In this document: in pieces, positions 26,799-35,237 of the stretch
Position numbering within the stretch: the first letter of the stretch is position 1
Layout of the letters: every line of letters starts with the position of its first letter
From: CAVQAH01 sp963784195
GTDB taxonomy: Bacteria; Acidobacteriota; Vicinamibacteria; Vicinamibacterales; 2-12-FULL-66-21
DNA length: 64,000 nucleotides
NCBI GenBank assembly: GCA_963784195.1
Contig: CAWARA010000036.1
Location: forward strand, 1-64,000
Direction: 5' to 3'
Notes under the pieces: model-generated
What the model was told of the DNA's origin: nothing
The model's database searches: none
Seen by the model: only the letters and a program-made list of their open reading frames with translations
Translations under genes and position numbers: made by a program

Positions 26799-28304
26799 AT
26801 GTCCTTCCCGGCTTCCCGCCCCGCAACACTTGGTCAGCTCCGCACGGCGATTGACTCCGGACTGATCAAGCGACGTTCGGTCAAAGATGAAATCCGCGAG
26901 AACCTGATTGCGCGCCTTCAGAGCGGCGTGACGTTGTTCCCCGGCATCATCGGCTTCGACGATACGGTCGTTCCGCAGATCGTCAACGCGATCCTGTCGC
27001 GGCACAACTTCATCCTGCTCGGACTTCGCGGTCAGGCCAAGAGCCGGATCCTCAGAGCGCTGACCGACCTGCTGGACGAGATTGTCGCCGTGATCCCGGG
27101 ATGCGAGATCCACGACGATCCGCTGGCCCCGCTCTGCGCCTCGTGCCGCGCACGCGCCAGGAACGAGGGCGATCAGCTGCCCATTGCGTGGCTGTCGCGC
27201 GAGGCGCGGTACGTCGAGAAGCTGGCGACGCCGGACGTGACCATCGCCGACATGATCGGCGACGTCGACCCCATCAAGGCGGCTCGCGCCGGCCTGCAGC
27301 TCTCCGACGAGCTGACGATGCACTACGGGCTGCTGCCACGGGCGAACCGCGGCATCTTCGCGATCAACGAGCTGCCGGATCTCGCCGGCAAGATTCAGGT
27401 CGGCCTGTTCAACATCCTTCAGGAAGGCGACGTCCAGATCAAAGGCTACCCCGTCCGGCTGCCGCTCGACGTGTTGATGGTCTTCAGCGCAAACCCGGAG
27501 GACTACACGGCGCGCGGCAAGATCATCACCCCGCTCAAAGACCGCATCGGATCCGAAATCCGCACCCACTACCCCGCGACGCGGCACCATGGGCTCGCGA
27601 TCACGGCGCAGGAGGCCTGGGTCGGACGCGACGGCACCAACACACAGGTGCCGGAATTCGTGCGCGAGGTCGTGGAAGAGATCGCCTTCCAGGCGCGCCA
27701 GGACTCGAAGATCGACAAGCGATCGGGTGTCAGCCAGCGGTTGCCGATTTCCCTGCTCGAGAACGTCGTCTCGAACGCCGAACGGCGCGCGCTGCTGACG
27801 GACGAAAAGCTGGTCGTGCCCCGCATCACCGATATCTACGCCGCGGTTCCGGCCATCACCGGCAAGTTCGAGCTCGAGTACAAAGGCGAACTGCGCGGTG
27901 CCGACAACGTCGCGCGCGACATCATCCGCAACGCGGTGGGCAACGTGTTCGGCGGCTATTTCGCCAACGCGGATCTCCGCCAGGTCACGGAGTGGTTCGA
28001 CCTCGGCGGCACGCTGCAGATCGACGACACGCTTTCGGCCGCCGAGCTCCTGACGCGAACGGCCGCCGTCCAGGGCCTGAAGGAACTCACGCCGCATGCG
28101 GGCGTGGCCGATCGCGCGCCGGCGCCGCTGATGGCCTCGGCCGTCGACTTCGTGCTCGAAGGACTCTACGCGCAGAAGAAGATCAGCCGTTCGGACGAGT
28201 GGCAGTATCAGGGCGCCGAGCAGCCGCGGCGCGCGCCGCGCCAGGCAGAGCCGATGCTCGAACGTGAGATGCCCACGCAGGGCAAGAAGAAGTACTACAA
28301 CTGA
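26799..28304 (+). CDS. MoxR-type AAA+ ATPase (magnesium-chelatase-like)
   Basis: A 501-residue AAA+ protein. The P-loop is GLRGQAKS (residues 75-82), with Ala in place of the usual Gly before Lys. GIFAINELPDL is the Walker B region, VFSANPEDYTARGKII the sensor segment. Between the P-loop and Walker B lies an insertion with GCEIHDD and LCASCRAR, a CxxC pair that may bind metal. It starts a tightly coupled cassette with a VWA protein, the usual MoxR partner; together they act as a chaperone or metal-insertion machine. Target unknown. Start ATG 26799. Confidence 0.88.
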   Translation: MSFPASRPATLGQLRTAIDSGLIKRRSVKDEIRENLIARLQSGVTLFPGIIGFDDTVVPQIVNAILSRHNFILLGLRGQAKSRILRALTDLLDEIVAVIPGCEIHDDPLAPLCASCRARARNEGDQLPIAWLSREARYVEKLATPDVTIADMIGDVDPIKAARAGLQLSDELTMHYGLLPRANRGIFAINELPDLAGKIQVGLFNILQEGDVQIKGYPVRLPLDVLMVFSANPEDYTARGKIITPLKDRIGSEIRTHYPATRHHGLAITAQEAWVGRDGTNTQVPEFVREVVEEIAFQARQDSKIDKRSGVSQRLPISLLENVVSNAERRALLTDEKLVVPRITDIYAAVPAITGKFELEYKGELRGADNVARDIIRNAVGNVFGGYFANADLRQVTEWFDLGGTLQIDDTLSAAELLTRTAAVQGLKELTPHAGVADRAPAPLMASAVDFVLEGLYAQKKISRSDEWQYQGAEQPRRAPRQAEPMLEREMPTQGKKKYYN

Positions 28305-29611
28305 TGAAATACCGGTACTCGCGCTTCACCGGCGAAGATCTCGACGGGCTCGATCTCGAGGAGCTGCTGTCGCGGCTGTCCGACCTGCTGCTCGGCAGCG
28401 GCTTCGACAACCCGCATGGCATGCCGTACGACGACGACGAATCCGGTCACTCGATGCAGACGCTGCACGACGCGATCCTCGAAGCGTTGCTCAACGGCGG
28501 CCTGCTCTCGGACGAGATGCTCGAGAAACTCCTCGGCAAGGATTGGCGCGACGCCGACGACGCGGAGGAGCGGCTCGATCAGCTGATCGCGCGAATCCTC
28601 GAGAAGCTGCAGCAGCAGGGTTACCTGACGAACACGCCGAATCTCGATCAGGAGCGCGCCCAGCGAGACGGGCAGGGGATCGGTGGCAACGAATCACAGG
28701 TACGCTTCGAGATCACCGACAAGAGCCTCGACTTCCTCGGCTATCGGGCGCTGCGCGACCTGCTCGGCTCGATGGGCAAGAGCAGTCTCGGGCGGCACGA
28801 CACGCGCGAGATGGCCACCGGCGTCGAGGCGAGCGGTGCACCCAAGCCGTACGAGTTCGGCGACACGATGAACCTCGACGCGAGCGGTACGATCCTGAAC
28901 GCCGTCGTGCGAACGCGGGTGCGGCCACGGGACGCGGATCTTGCTGATGGTACCGATTATGCGAACCGGGCTGCGGGCATCGAGGTGGATTACGAAGATT
29001 TGATGGTCGTGCAGGGCGAGTATCAGAGCTCGTGCGCGACGGTGCTGATGCTCGATTGCAGCCACAGCATGATTCTCTACGGTGAGGATCGATTCACGCC
29101 GGCCAAGCGCGTAGCGCTGGCGCTCGCCAACCTGATTCGGTTGCAGTACCCCGGCGATGCGCTGAAGGTCGTCCTCTTCCACGATTCGGCGGAAGAGATT
29201 CCGCTGAGCCAGCTCGCGCGCGTGCGCGTCGGTCCCTACTACACGAACACACGCGAGGGGCTGCGGCTGGCGAGGCGCATCCTCGAACGGCAGCAGAAGG
29301 ACATGCGCCAGATCGTCATGATCACGGACGGCAAACCCTCGGCCCTCACCCGCCCGGATGGCCGTATCTATCGCAATGCGTTCGGTCTCGATCCCTTCAT
29401 CGTCTCGGAGACGTTCGCCGAAGTGGCCGCGTGCCGCAAGGCCGGCATCCTGATCAACACGTTCATGCTGGCGCGGGACTACGACCTGGTCAGCTTCGTC
29501 CGCCGGGTCGCCCAGATCTGTCACGGGAAGGCGTACTTCACGACGCCCCGTACGTTGGGACGGTATGTGCTGATGGATTACATGGAGAAGAAGACCCGGA
29601 CGATCCACTGA
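28304..29611 (+). CDS. VWA-domain protein, MoxR partner
   Basis: A 435-residue protein overlapping the MoxR stop by one base. The first half is acidic and helical (EDLDGLDLEELLSRL, MLEKLLGKDW, EERLDQLIARILEKL). A C-terminal von Willebrand A domain begins ATVLMLDCSHSMILYGEDRF, with the MIDAS motif DxSxS, and includes VVLFHDSAEE and IVMITDGKPSALTRPDG with the later metal-binding Thr-Asp. It would bind a client through the MIDAS metal while MoxR supplies ATP-driven force. It is coupled to the LON-domain gene downstream by another one-base overlap. Confidence 0.88.
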   Translation: MKYRYSRFTGEDLDGLDLEELLSRLSDLLLGSGFDNPHGMPYDDDESGHSMQTLHDAILEALLNGGLLSDEMLEKLLGKDWRDADDAEERLDQLIARILEKLQQQGYLTNTPNLDQERAQRDGQGIGGNESQVRFEITDKSLDFLGYRALRDLLGSMGKSSLGRHDTREMATGVEASGAPKPYEFGDTMNLDASGTILNAVVRTRVRPRDADLADGTDYANRAAGIEVDYEDLMVVQGEYQSSCATVLMLDCSHSMILYGEDRFTPAKRVALALANLIRLQYPGDALKVVLFHDSAEEIPLSQLARVRVGPYYTNTREGLRLARRILERQQKDMRQIVMITDGKPSALTRPDGRIYRNAFGLDPFIVSETFAEVAACRKAGILINTFMLARDYDLVSFVRRVAQICHGKAYFTTPRTLGRYVLMDYMEKKTRTIH

Positions 29612-30237
29612 TGCTGCCACCGACGATCCCGATCTTCCCGCTGCCGAACGCCGTCCTCTTTCCCAACGTCTTCCTGCCGCTCCACATCTTCGAGCCGCGG
29701 TACCGGGAGATGGTCGCGGACGCGCTGCAGGGCGATCGCATCATCGGCATGGTGCTGCTGCGACCAGGGTGGGAACCGGACTACGACGGGCGCCCCGCGA
29801 TCTATCCCATCGGCTGCGCCGGGGTCATCACGAACGCCGAGCGCCTTCCGGATGGGCGCTTCAACATCGTGCTGCGGGGGATGGAGAAGTTCCGCGTGAT
29901 GGGCGAAGACGAGAGCCGCAGCTATCGGCTCGCTCACGTCGACAGCATCGTCGAAGGCAATCACGACGAGGAGCGCGCCGAGATGCAAGTCGCGCGGCGG
30001 CGGCTCGAGTCGCTGCTCGTGCCGCACCCGGAAGGACGCGGCGCCGAGCCGCGCTTTCCACCCTCGATGCCTGACGAAGATCTCGTCAACGCGCTCGCCC
30101 AGTATCTGGAGCTCGAACCGGTCGAGAAACAGGCGCTCCTCGAGCGCGAGGGACTCCTCGCCCGCTGCCGCTCGCTCATCGAGCTGCTCGAGATGAAGGT
30201 GATCGTCGCGAAGCACAAGTGGCAGAGGGAGCACTGA
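29611..30237 (+). CDS. LON substrate-binding domain protein
   Basis: A 208-residue protein consisting only of the Lon N-terminal domain: IPIFPLPNAVLFPNVFLPLH, FEPRYREMVADAL, IGCAGVITNAERLPDGRFNI and VLRGMEKFRV, then a helical bundle to the C-terminus. There is no ATPase or protease part. It starts ATG 29611, one base inside the VWA stop. Stand-alone LON-domain proteins are thought to bind protein substrates; the tight coupling to MoxR-VWA suggests it helps recognise their client. Confidence 0.88.
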   Translation: MLPPTIPIFPLPNAVLFPNVFLPLHIFEPRYREMVADALQGDRIIGMVLLRPGWEPDYDGRPAIYPIGCAGVITNAERLPDGRFNIVLRGMEKFRVMGEDESRSYRLAHVDSIVEGNHDEERAEMQVARRRLESLLVPHPEGRGAEPRFPPSMPDEDLVNALAQYLELEPVEKQALLEREGLLARCRSLIELLEMKVIVAKHKWQREH

Positions 30238-30239
30238 CC

Positions 30240-30330
30240 ACGGAGGTTAGACAGGTTAGAGGTTCAGACGTGGGTTCACACGTAGGTTCAAACGAAGGTT
30301 CAGACGAGGGTTCACACGAGGGTTCATGAC
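30240..30330. repeat. 12-bp GGTTCA tandem array leading into the next start codon
   Basis: Six imperfect 12-bp units of the form GTTCANACGNNG run from about 30260, ending GGGTTCATGACGATGG, so the array supplies the ATG of the next gene. It is related to the 13-bp arrays at 55495-55741 and 58464-58610. Confidence 0.75.
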
Positions 30331-31354
30331 GATGGTTCTGCGTGACGTGCTGATAGTCGGCGCCGGGCCAGCCGGACTGGCTACGGCTATCGCCGCTGTG
30401 AAGGCTGGACTGACCTACCAGGTCATCGAGAAGGGAGCGCTGGTCAATTCGCTCCTGCATTACCCGACGGAGATGGTGTTCTTCACGACTCCGGAGCTGA
30501 TGGAGATCGGGGGCATGCCGTTCGTCAGCCCGTACGACAAGCCGACGCGGCTGGAGGCGCTTCGTTACTACCGGCGCGTCTCGGATGCCTTTGCGCTGGA
30601 TGTCGTGTTCGACGAGACGGTCGTGGCGATCGGGCGAGAAGACGGCGTGCCGGACGATCGTGGATCCTTCATCGTCGACACGCACTCGAACCGGGGAGTG
30701 CGGCGATCGCTGCGCGGCCGTTCGGTGGTGATGACGACAGGCGCGTACGACATCGCGAACCTCCTCGGTGTGCCCGGAGAAGATCTGCCCCACGTCTCGC
30801 ACTACTACACCCAACCGCATCCGTTCTTCCGCAAGAACGTCGTCATCGCCGGTGGCAAGAACTCGGCCGCCGAGGCCGCGCTGGACCTGTTTCGTGCCGG
30901 CGCGCGCGTGACGATCGTGCATCGGCGTGCCGCGCTTGGCGAGTCGATCAAGTACTGGGTCAAGCCGGACATCGAGAACCGGATCAAGGAAGGCTCAATC
31001 GCGGCCCGGTTCAACACCCGGATCGTCGAGATCCGGCCGACGAGCGTCCTCGTTGAATCAGACGGCGTGCAGTCGGAAATCGATGCGGATGCCGTGTTCC
31101 TGCTGACCGGTTACAGCTCCGACAATCAGCTGCTGAAAGCGGCAGGCGTGGGAATCAACCCGGAGACCTGCGGGCCTGTCTTTGATGCTGACACGTTCGA
31201 AACCAACGTCCCCGATCTGTATGTGGCGGGCGCCGTCGTCGCGGGCGTGCAGAGCGGGCGTATCTTCATCGAGAACGGGCGGTTTCACGGCCAGCAGGTG
31301 ATCGACGCGATCGTCAGGAAGAACGCCACGACTCTGGTGCGATCTACGCCCTGA
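30326..31354 (+). CDS. ypdA: YpdA-like NADPH-dependent bacillithiol disulfide reductase
   Basis: A 342-residue flavoprotein with the FAD fold DVLIVGAGPAGLATAIAAVK, the YpdA signature segment VIEKGALVNSLLHYPTEMVFF, then TTPELMEIGGMPF, and a second nucleotide fold VVIAGGKNSAAEAALDLF. It lacks the CxxC of thioredoxin reductases and resembles YpdA (Bdr), which reduces bacillithiol disulfide. ATG 30326 is supplied by the upstream repeat; ATG 30332 is an alternative. No bacillithiol biosynthesis gene is in the window, so the thiol substrate is an inference from the family. Confidence 0.82.
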   Translation: MTMVLRDVLIVGAGPAGLATAIAAVKAGLTYQVIEKGALVNSLLHYPTEMVFFTTPELMEIGGMPFVSPYDKPTRLEALRYYRRVSDAFALDVVFDETVVAIGREDGVPDDRGSFIVDTHSNRGVRRSLRGRSVVMTTGAYDIANLLGVPGEDLPHVSHYYTQPHPFFRKNVVIAGGKNSAAEAALDLFRAGARVTIVHRRAALGESIKYWVKPDIENRIKEGSIAARFNTRIVEIRPTSVLVESDGVQSEIDADAVFLLTGYSSDNQLLKAAGVGINPETCGPVFDADTFETNVPDLYVAGAVVAGVQSGRIFIENGRFHGQQVIDAIVRKNATTLVRSTP

Positions 31355-31684
31355 CGGGCAAGCTTGCGGCGGGTTTGCCTGGTATCGAGCGACAGCCGTG
31401 CCGACGCGGCTTGGGATTTCTCCCCTTTTGCTAAGAAACAAATACCTGGGCGCTTGTTGGCTGTGGACAACGACGGACGGCTAACGGGTCCCCGGAACGA
31501 TCGCGACGACCACGACGAACACGACGCGAACAATAGACGTCGCGAACGTCGCGGCCGTCGTGATCGTTGCCAGTGCCGTCAGCACCGTGCCACTTGAGGT
31601 CCACGATCCCCTCACGCCCTTTTCATCGCTCGGGTGAGCGGGATCATGAGGCTCCTGTTGATCTTGAGAGGCGTGGGAGCGCTC
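31355..31684. other. Gap with one possible small hydrophobic ORF
   Basis: No strong gene. On the minus strand GTG 31615 to the stop at 31481 would encode 44 residues with a continuous membrane-like span (TVLTALATITTAATFATSIV, then RVVFVVVVAIVPGTR). No Shine-Dalgarno is convincing and the frame stays open upstream, so it is recorded as a possibility only. Confidence 0.3.
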
Positions 31685-32339
31685 TCAGCGCTTCCGCGGC
31701 GGCGGGGCAGGTCGATACTCGACGCGGACGTTGCTGACGATCGCGACGGGACGGCCTGGAGCGGCATTCTCGCGGCCTGCGGAGGTTTTGCCCTGCAGCA
31801 CTTCTCCGAGCAGACTGACTTCGTTCACGTTGGCCGGGATCGCGAGCGACACTTCCTCATGCCCGAGGGGCGCAACGGCCTTGACGCCACCGGGACCGGC
31901 GCCGCCGGTGATTCGATCGTAGAGATCTCCAGCCTTGCGGAACTCGCTCTGCACGGCGCCGCGCCCGAGGAGATCGCCGTTGAGCGCCAGCACGCCAATC
32001 ACCGCGCTGTAGGTGGCAAAGCCGCGTCCGGCGCGGACCTCCTCCTCGGAATAGGTGTGCCGGTTGTGCAGATCGAACAGCAGCGTCGCCTCGCCCGTGT
32101 GCGGGGGAATGGCCACCAGCACACCGGCCGCCGGATCGCGCCCCGCGAGCACGAAGCAGAAACTCGCCTTGGTCTTCACGCCCACACCGAGCGGCTCGGG
32201 ACACGTGACTTTGGCCGCCTCCTGTTTCGGGGGCGCCGGCGGGTGCGGCTGGCTTTCGTGGTGGCGTGCGGCGCTGGGCTTCGACAGTCGAAGCAGCAAG
32301 CAGAACGATCAGAAGGATGGTCGATCTGGCAGACAGCAT
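31685..32339 (-). CDS. Secreted protein of unknown function (one-base frameshift)
   Basis: ATG 32339 starts a clear signal peptide (MLSARSTILLIVLLAASTVEA) and a Pro-rich stretch. The remaining domain (AKVTCPEPLGVGVKTKASFC, AGVLVAIPPHTGEATLLFDL, then HNRHTYSEEEV and LLGRGAVQSEF) continues in another frame. One extra base near 32225-32235, close to a CCCCC run, explains the break. Corrected length is about 217 residues. The Gly/Val-rich sandwich-like domain with repeated hydrophobic strands is not a family I can name. It lies head-to-head with the binding-protein gene at 32396. Confidence 0.65.
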
Positions 32340-32395
32340 TGGTTAAAAGTATGCCACGTCTCGACAGTGGATTACCGCACGACAAACATTGGACA

Positions 32396-33214
32396 ATGGA
32401 CGACACGGTGATCCATCCAAACGCTGCCGGCAGTTACCCCACACGGATCGTTTGCCTGACGGAAGAAACGACCGAAACGCTGTACCTCCTCGGCGAAGGC
32501 GATCGCGTGGTCGGGATATCCGGCTACACCGTGCGCCCTCCCGAGGCGCGGTCGAAGCCGAAGGTTTCGGCGTTCATCAACGCCCGCTACGAGAAGATCG
32601 AAGCCCTTCGACCGGATCTGATTCTCGCGTTCTCGGATCTGCAGGCCGACCTGGCGGCCGAACTGATCCGGCGCGGGTACCCCGTGATGACGTTCAATCA
32701 GCGCAGCGTCGCGGAGATCCTGCAGACGATTCGCATCATCGGTGGGCTCGTCGGGCGAGCTGATGCAGCCGACGCGCTGGCGCGATCGCTCGAGCAGGGC
32801 CTCGACGGCATCCGTGAGCGTGCCGCGGCACTGCCCCGCCGGCCGCGCGTGTTCTTCGAGGAGTGGGACAACCCGCTCATTTCCGGCATCCGCTGGGTGG
32901 AGGAACTGATCGAGGTGGCGGGCGGGACATCGTTGTTTCCCGAGCTGCGCGAGCAGGGGCTGGCGAAGAACCGGATCGTCCTGCCGGAAGCCGTTGCCGA
33001 ACGCGATCCGGAAGTGATCATCGCGTCATGGTGCGGGAAGGCCATGAAGAAGCGGACGATCGTCGAACGGCCCGGGTGGGAGCGCGTGAGCGCCGTGCGG
33101 AACGATCACGTATACGAGATCAAATCGACCTACATTCTGCAGCCAGGGCCGGCATCGCTGACCGACGGGGTGCGCCAGCTTCACGAACACATCGCCAGTG
33201 CGGCGTGCTCGTAG
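32396..33214 (+). CDS. Periplasmic-binding-protein-fold protein (BtuF/cobalamin-type)
   Basis: A 272-residue protein from ATG 32396. IVCLTEETTETLYLLGEGDR, VGISGYTVRPPEARSKPKV, IEALRPDLILAFSDLQADLA and IIGGLVGRADAADALA are the PF01497 pattern of iron-siderophore or vitamin B12 binding proteins. No export signal is visible and no ABC permease or ATPase adjoins it, so it may be cytoplasmic, or its transporter is encoded elsewhere. Ligand not determinable. The frame is open upstream, but the earlier part reads as the antisense of the 31685 gene. Confidence 0.8.
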   Translation: MDDTVIHPNAAGSYPTRIVCLTEETTETLYLLGEGDRVVGISGYTVRPPEARSKPKVSAFINARYEKIEALRPDLILAFSDLQADLAAELIRRGYPVMTFNQRSVAEILQTIRIIGGLVGRADAADALARSLEQGLDGIRERAAALPRRPRVFFEEWDNPLISGIRWVEELIEVAGGTSLFPELREQGLAKNRIVLPEAVAERDPEVIIASWCGKAMKKRTIVERPGWERVSAVRNDHVYEIKSTYILQPGPASLTDGVRQLHEHIASAACS

Positions 33215-33759
33215 CGGCTGGGTTTAGCCCGACCCGCTCGTCGTGTCCGGCTTCAGACCCGGATGAATTCGACCGGGAGTACGATCGCTCTCGTTCGAGT
33301 TAACAAGGAACTTATGACGCTATCGTCGCTGCAGATGCGCGGCACTGTCAGATGTCTCGGTTACACATCGACAGTCGATGATCGCGATGCAGGGCTGCCG
33401 GTTACGCAGTGCCGGCCTTGGCCGGCCGAGGCCGTATGGAGCGAGGCACGTGCTGCGCCCGCTGTGCGCACGGGCGCGGGAAAACGGGCGCAGCGATTCC
33501 TCGCGGCGAGTCCCTTCACTGTGATCCGTGGCGTTCTGAAAAGTAACGGCGCATCGGTGCGCCTGGCACATGTCGCTAAACACATCCGCTACTCGCCGCG
33601 GAAGCGAGCGCAGCGAGAGTAAGAGCGGAGCGCGTTTTCCGGCTCGCGGAAGTCGGCCTCGGCCGGACAAGGCCGACACTGCGTCGGCAGCCGCTGAGCC
33701 GATCGACTGAGATCGTTTGGTGATGGTGCCAACCGTTTCAGTGTCCTGTTAGCCAGACT
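33215..33759. other. Gene-free gap containing an inverted-repeat element
   Basis: I find no credible gene. Most of the space is the element at 33391-33696, listed separately; the remainder is unremarkable sequence flanking it. Confidence 0.55.
33391..33696. mobile_element. MITE-like element with about 40-bp imperfect terminal inverted repeats
   Basis: The left end 33391-33434 (AGGGCTGCCGGTTACGCAGT, then GCCGGCCTTGGCCGGCCGAG) is the imperfect reverse complement of the right end 33653-33696 (GGCCGGACAAGGCCGACACT, TGCGTCGGCAGCCGCTGA). About 220 bp of non-coding sequence lie between. One end recurs at 17501-17539. Size and structure suit a non-autonomous element; no transposase or target-site duplication was established. 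Confidence 0.5.
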
Positions 33760-34362
33760 TCAATCCGTCACACAGGCAAGACCGGGAAGGGGTGTCCTCA
33801 CCGAGCGGTCGATCATTTCCGGCCGCCTGATCAGTTCGAGGAACTCCATGCGCGTCCGCGCATCCTCGCGAAACACGTCGAGCATGGCGCTCGTGACGGC
33901 GACGGAGTTCTGCTTCTCCACGCCGCGCATCGACATGCACAGGTGCGACGCCTCCATCACCACCGCCACACCGAGAGGACGGATCTTCTCGCGCAGCGTC
34001 TCGGCGATCTGATTCGTCAGGCGTTCCTGGACCTGCAGGCGGCGGGCAAAGATCTCGACGAGCCGCGGGATCTTGCTCAGCCCGAGCACGCGGCCCTGCG
34101 GGATGTAGGCCACGTGACACTTCCCGAAAAACGGAAGCATGTGGTGCTCGCACAGGCTGTAGAAGTCAATGTCCTTGACGATCACCATCTCGTTGTAGTC
34201 GACTGTGAATAGCGCGTTGTTCAGCACCTCGTCCACATCGGCCGCGTAGCCGCTCGTCAGAAACCGCAGCGACTTCTCGACCCGCTTCGGGGTGTCGAGA
34301 AGGCCCTCGCGCGAAGGATCTTCGCCAAGCTCGGCGAGCAGTTGCCTGATGATGTCCTGCAT
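33760..34362 (-). CDS. folE: GTP cyclohydrolase I
   Basis: A 200-residue enzyme that turns GTP into dihydroneopterin triphosphate, the first step of folate and pterin synthesis. Motifs are EDPSREGLLDTPKRVEKSL, the zinc ligands in FYSLCEHHMLPFFGKCHVAY and SHLCMSMRGV, then LGLSKIPRLVEIFARRLQVQ and QERLTNQIA. Length and start (ATG 34362) fit the family. It diverges from the TPR gene, and the short gap holds an AT-rich TTTTTCTATTGTATA stretch that may contain promoters. Confidence 0.96.
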   Translation of the reverse strand: MQDIIRQLLAELGEDPSREGLLDTPKRVEKSLRFLTSGYAADVDEVLNNALFTVDYNEMVIVKDIDFYSLCEHHMLPFFGKCHVAYIPQGRVLGLSKIPRLVEIFARRLQVQERLTNQIAETLREKIRPLGVAVVMEASHLCMSMRGVEKQNSVAVTSAMLDVFREDARTRMEFLELIRRPEMIDRSVRTPLPGLACVTD

Positions 34363-34384
34363 TTTTCTATTGTATATCGCAGTC

Positions 34385-35237
34385 GTGGGAGCCCCTGAGT
34401 CGACCCGGCTAAAGCTGCAACCGGACTGGACCGCGACGATTCACGCCGCTCAGAACGCGGCGGCAGACCCCGATGCGCTGTATGCGCAGCGCGACGATCT
34501 GGCGAGCGCGCGCAAGGCCGCGGCAATCTGGGAAGAGCGGCTGAAGGCCAACCCCAAGGATTACGAGTCGGCCTGGAAGCTGGCCCGGGCGCGATACTGG
34601 CTCGGAGGCCACGCCGCCGCAGACGAGCGCAAGGCGCTGCTCGAACAAGGCATCGCGGCCGGCCGAACCGCCGCGGCGCTCGAACCCAACAAGCCCGAGG
34701 GGCATTTCTGGATAGCCGCGAACATGGGACAACTGGCCGAGGATCACGGCGTTCGACAGGGCATCAAGTATCGAGGCGAGATCAAGGACGAGCTGCTGAC
34801 CGTTCTGAAGATCGACCCCGCCTTCCAGCAGGGATCAGCCGATCGTGCGCTCGGCCGCTGGTACGTACAAGGTCCCCGGGCTCTTCGGGGGATCGAAGGA
34901 GAAATCCGAGGAGCACCTCCGCAAGTCGCTCACTTACAACCCGGAGAGTACGTCCTCACATTTCTTCCTCGCAGAGACGCTGATCGACCAGGACCGCACC
35001 GCCGACGCCCGCGCAGAACTCCAGCGAGTGATCGATGCGCCACTCGACCCGGACTGGACACCGGAAGACAAAGAGTTCAAAGCCAAAGCCCGCGAGCTTT
35101 ACTCGCAACGCTCCGCTAGCCACACCCATCGCCCGTCGCCCGTCTCGCCCGTTGCGCATCGCCCATCGCCCATTAGTATTTGTAGAAACCCCGCCCTGAC
35201 TTGCGGCCAAGCCGTCCGGCCAGCACCATGCGCTTGA
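34385..35237 (+). CDS. TPR-like protein (one-base frameshift)
   Basis: Helical repeats are visible: DLASARKAAAIWEERLKANP, KDYESAWKLARARYWLGG, LLEQGIAAGRTAAALEP, then after a frame change YKVPGLFGGSKEKSEEHLRK, SHFFLAETLIDQDRTADA and RAELQRVIDAPLD. The break is one extra base at about 34862-34867 (TACGTAC where TACTAC fits), giving ALGRWYYKVPG. The start is unclear (GTG 34385 or TTG 34370) and any export signal is weak. The C-terminus runs into a CATCGCCC repeat and overlaps the end of the next gene, so the true stop may be earlier. Likely a scaffold or outer-membrane-associated repeat protein. Confidence 0.68.
35123..35175. repeat. CATCGCCC tandem word
   Basis: CCCATCGCCCGTCGCCCGTC continues TCGCCCGTTGCGCATCGCCC and ATCGCCCATTAG. 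No long inverted arm is seen. It lies at the convergent ends of the TPR and hydroxyacyl-CoA dehydrogenase genes. Confidence 0.6.

Noticed and set aside
26712..28097. Minus-strand ORF of 461 codons opposite the MoxR gene
   Set aside because: Lacks motifs and overlaps the clear AAA+ gene over its full length.
33263..33622. A 119-codon plus-strand ORF in the gap before folE
   Set aside because: It runs across the terminal inverted repeat of the MITE-like element and has no conserved-looking content or ribosome site.
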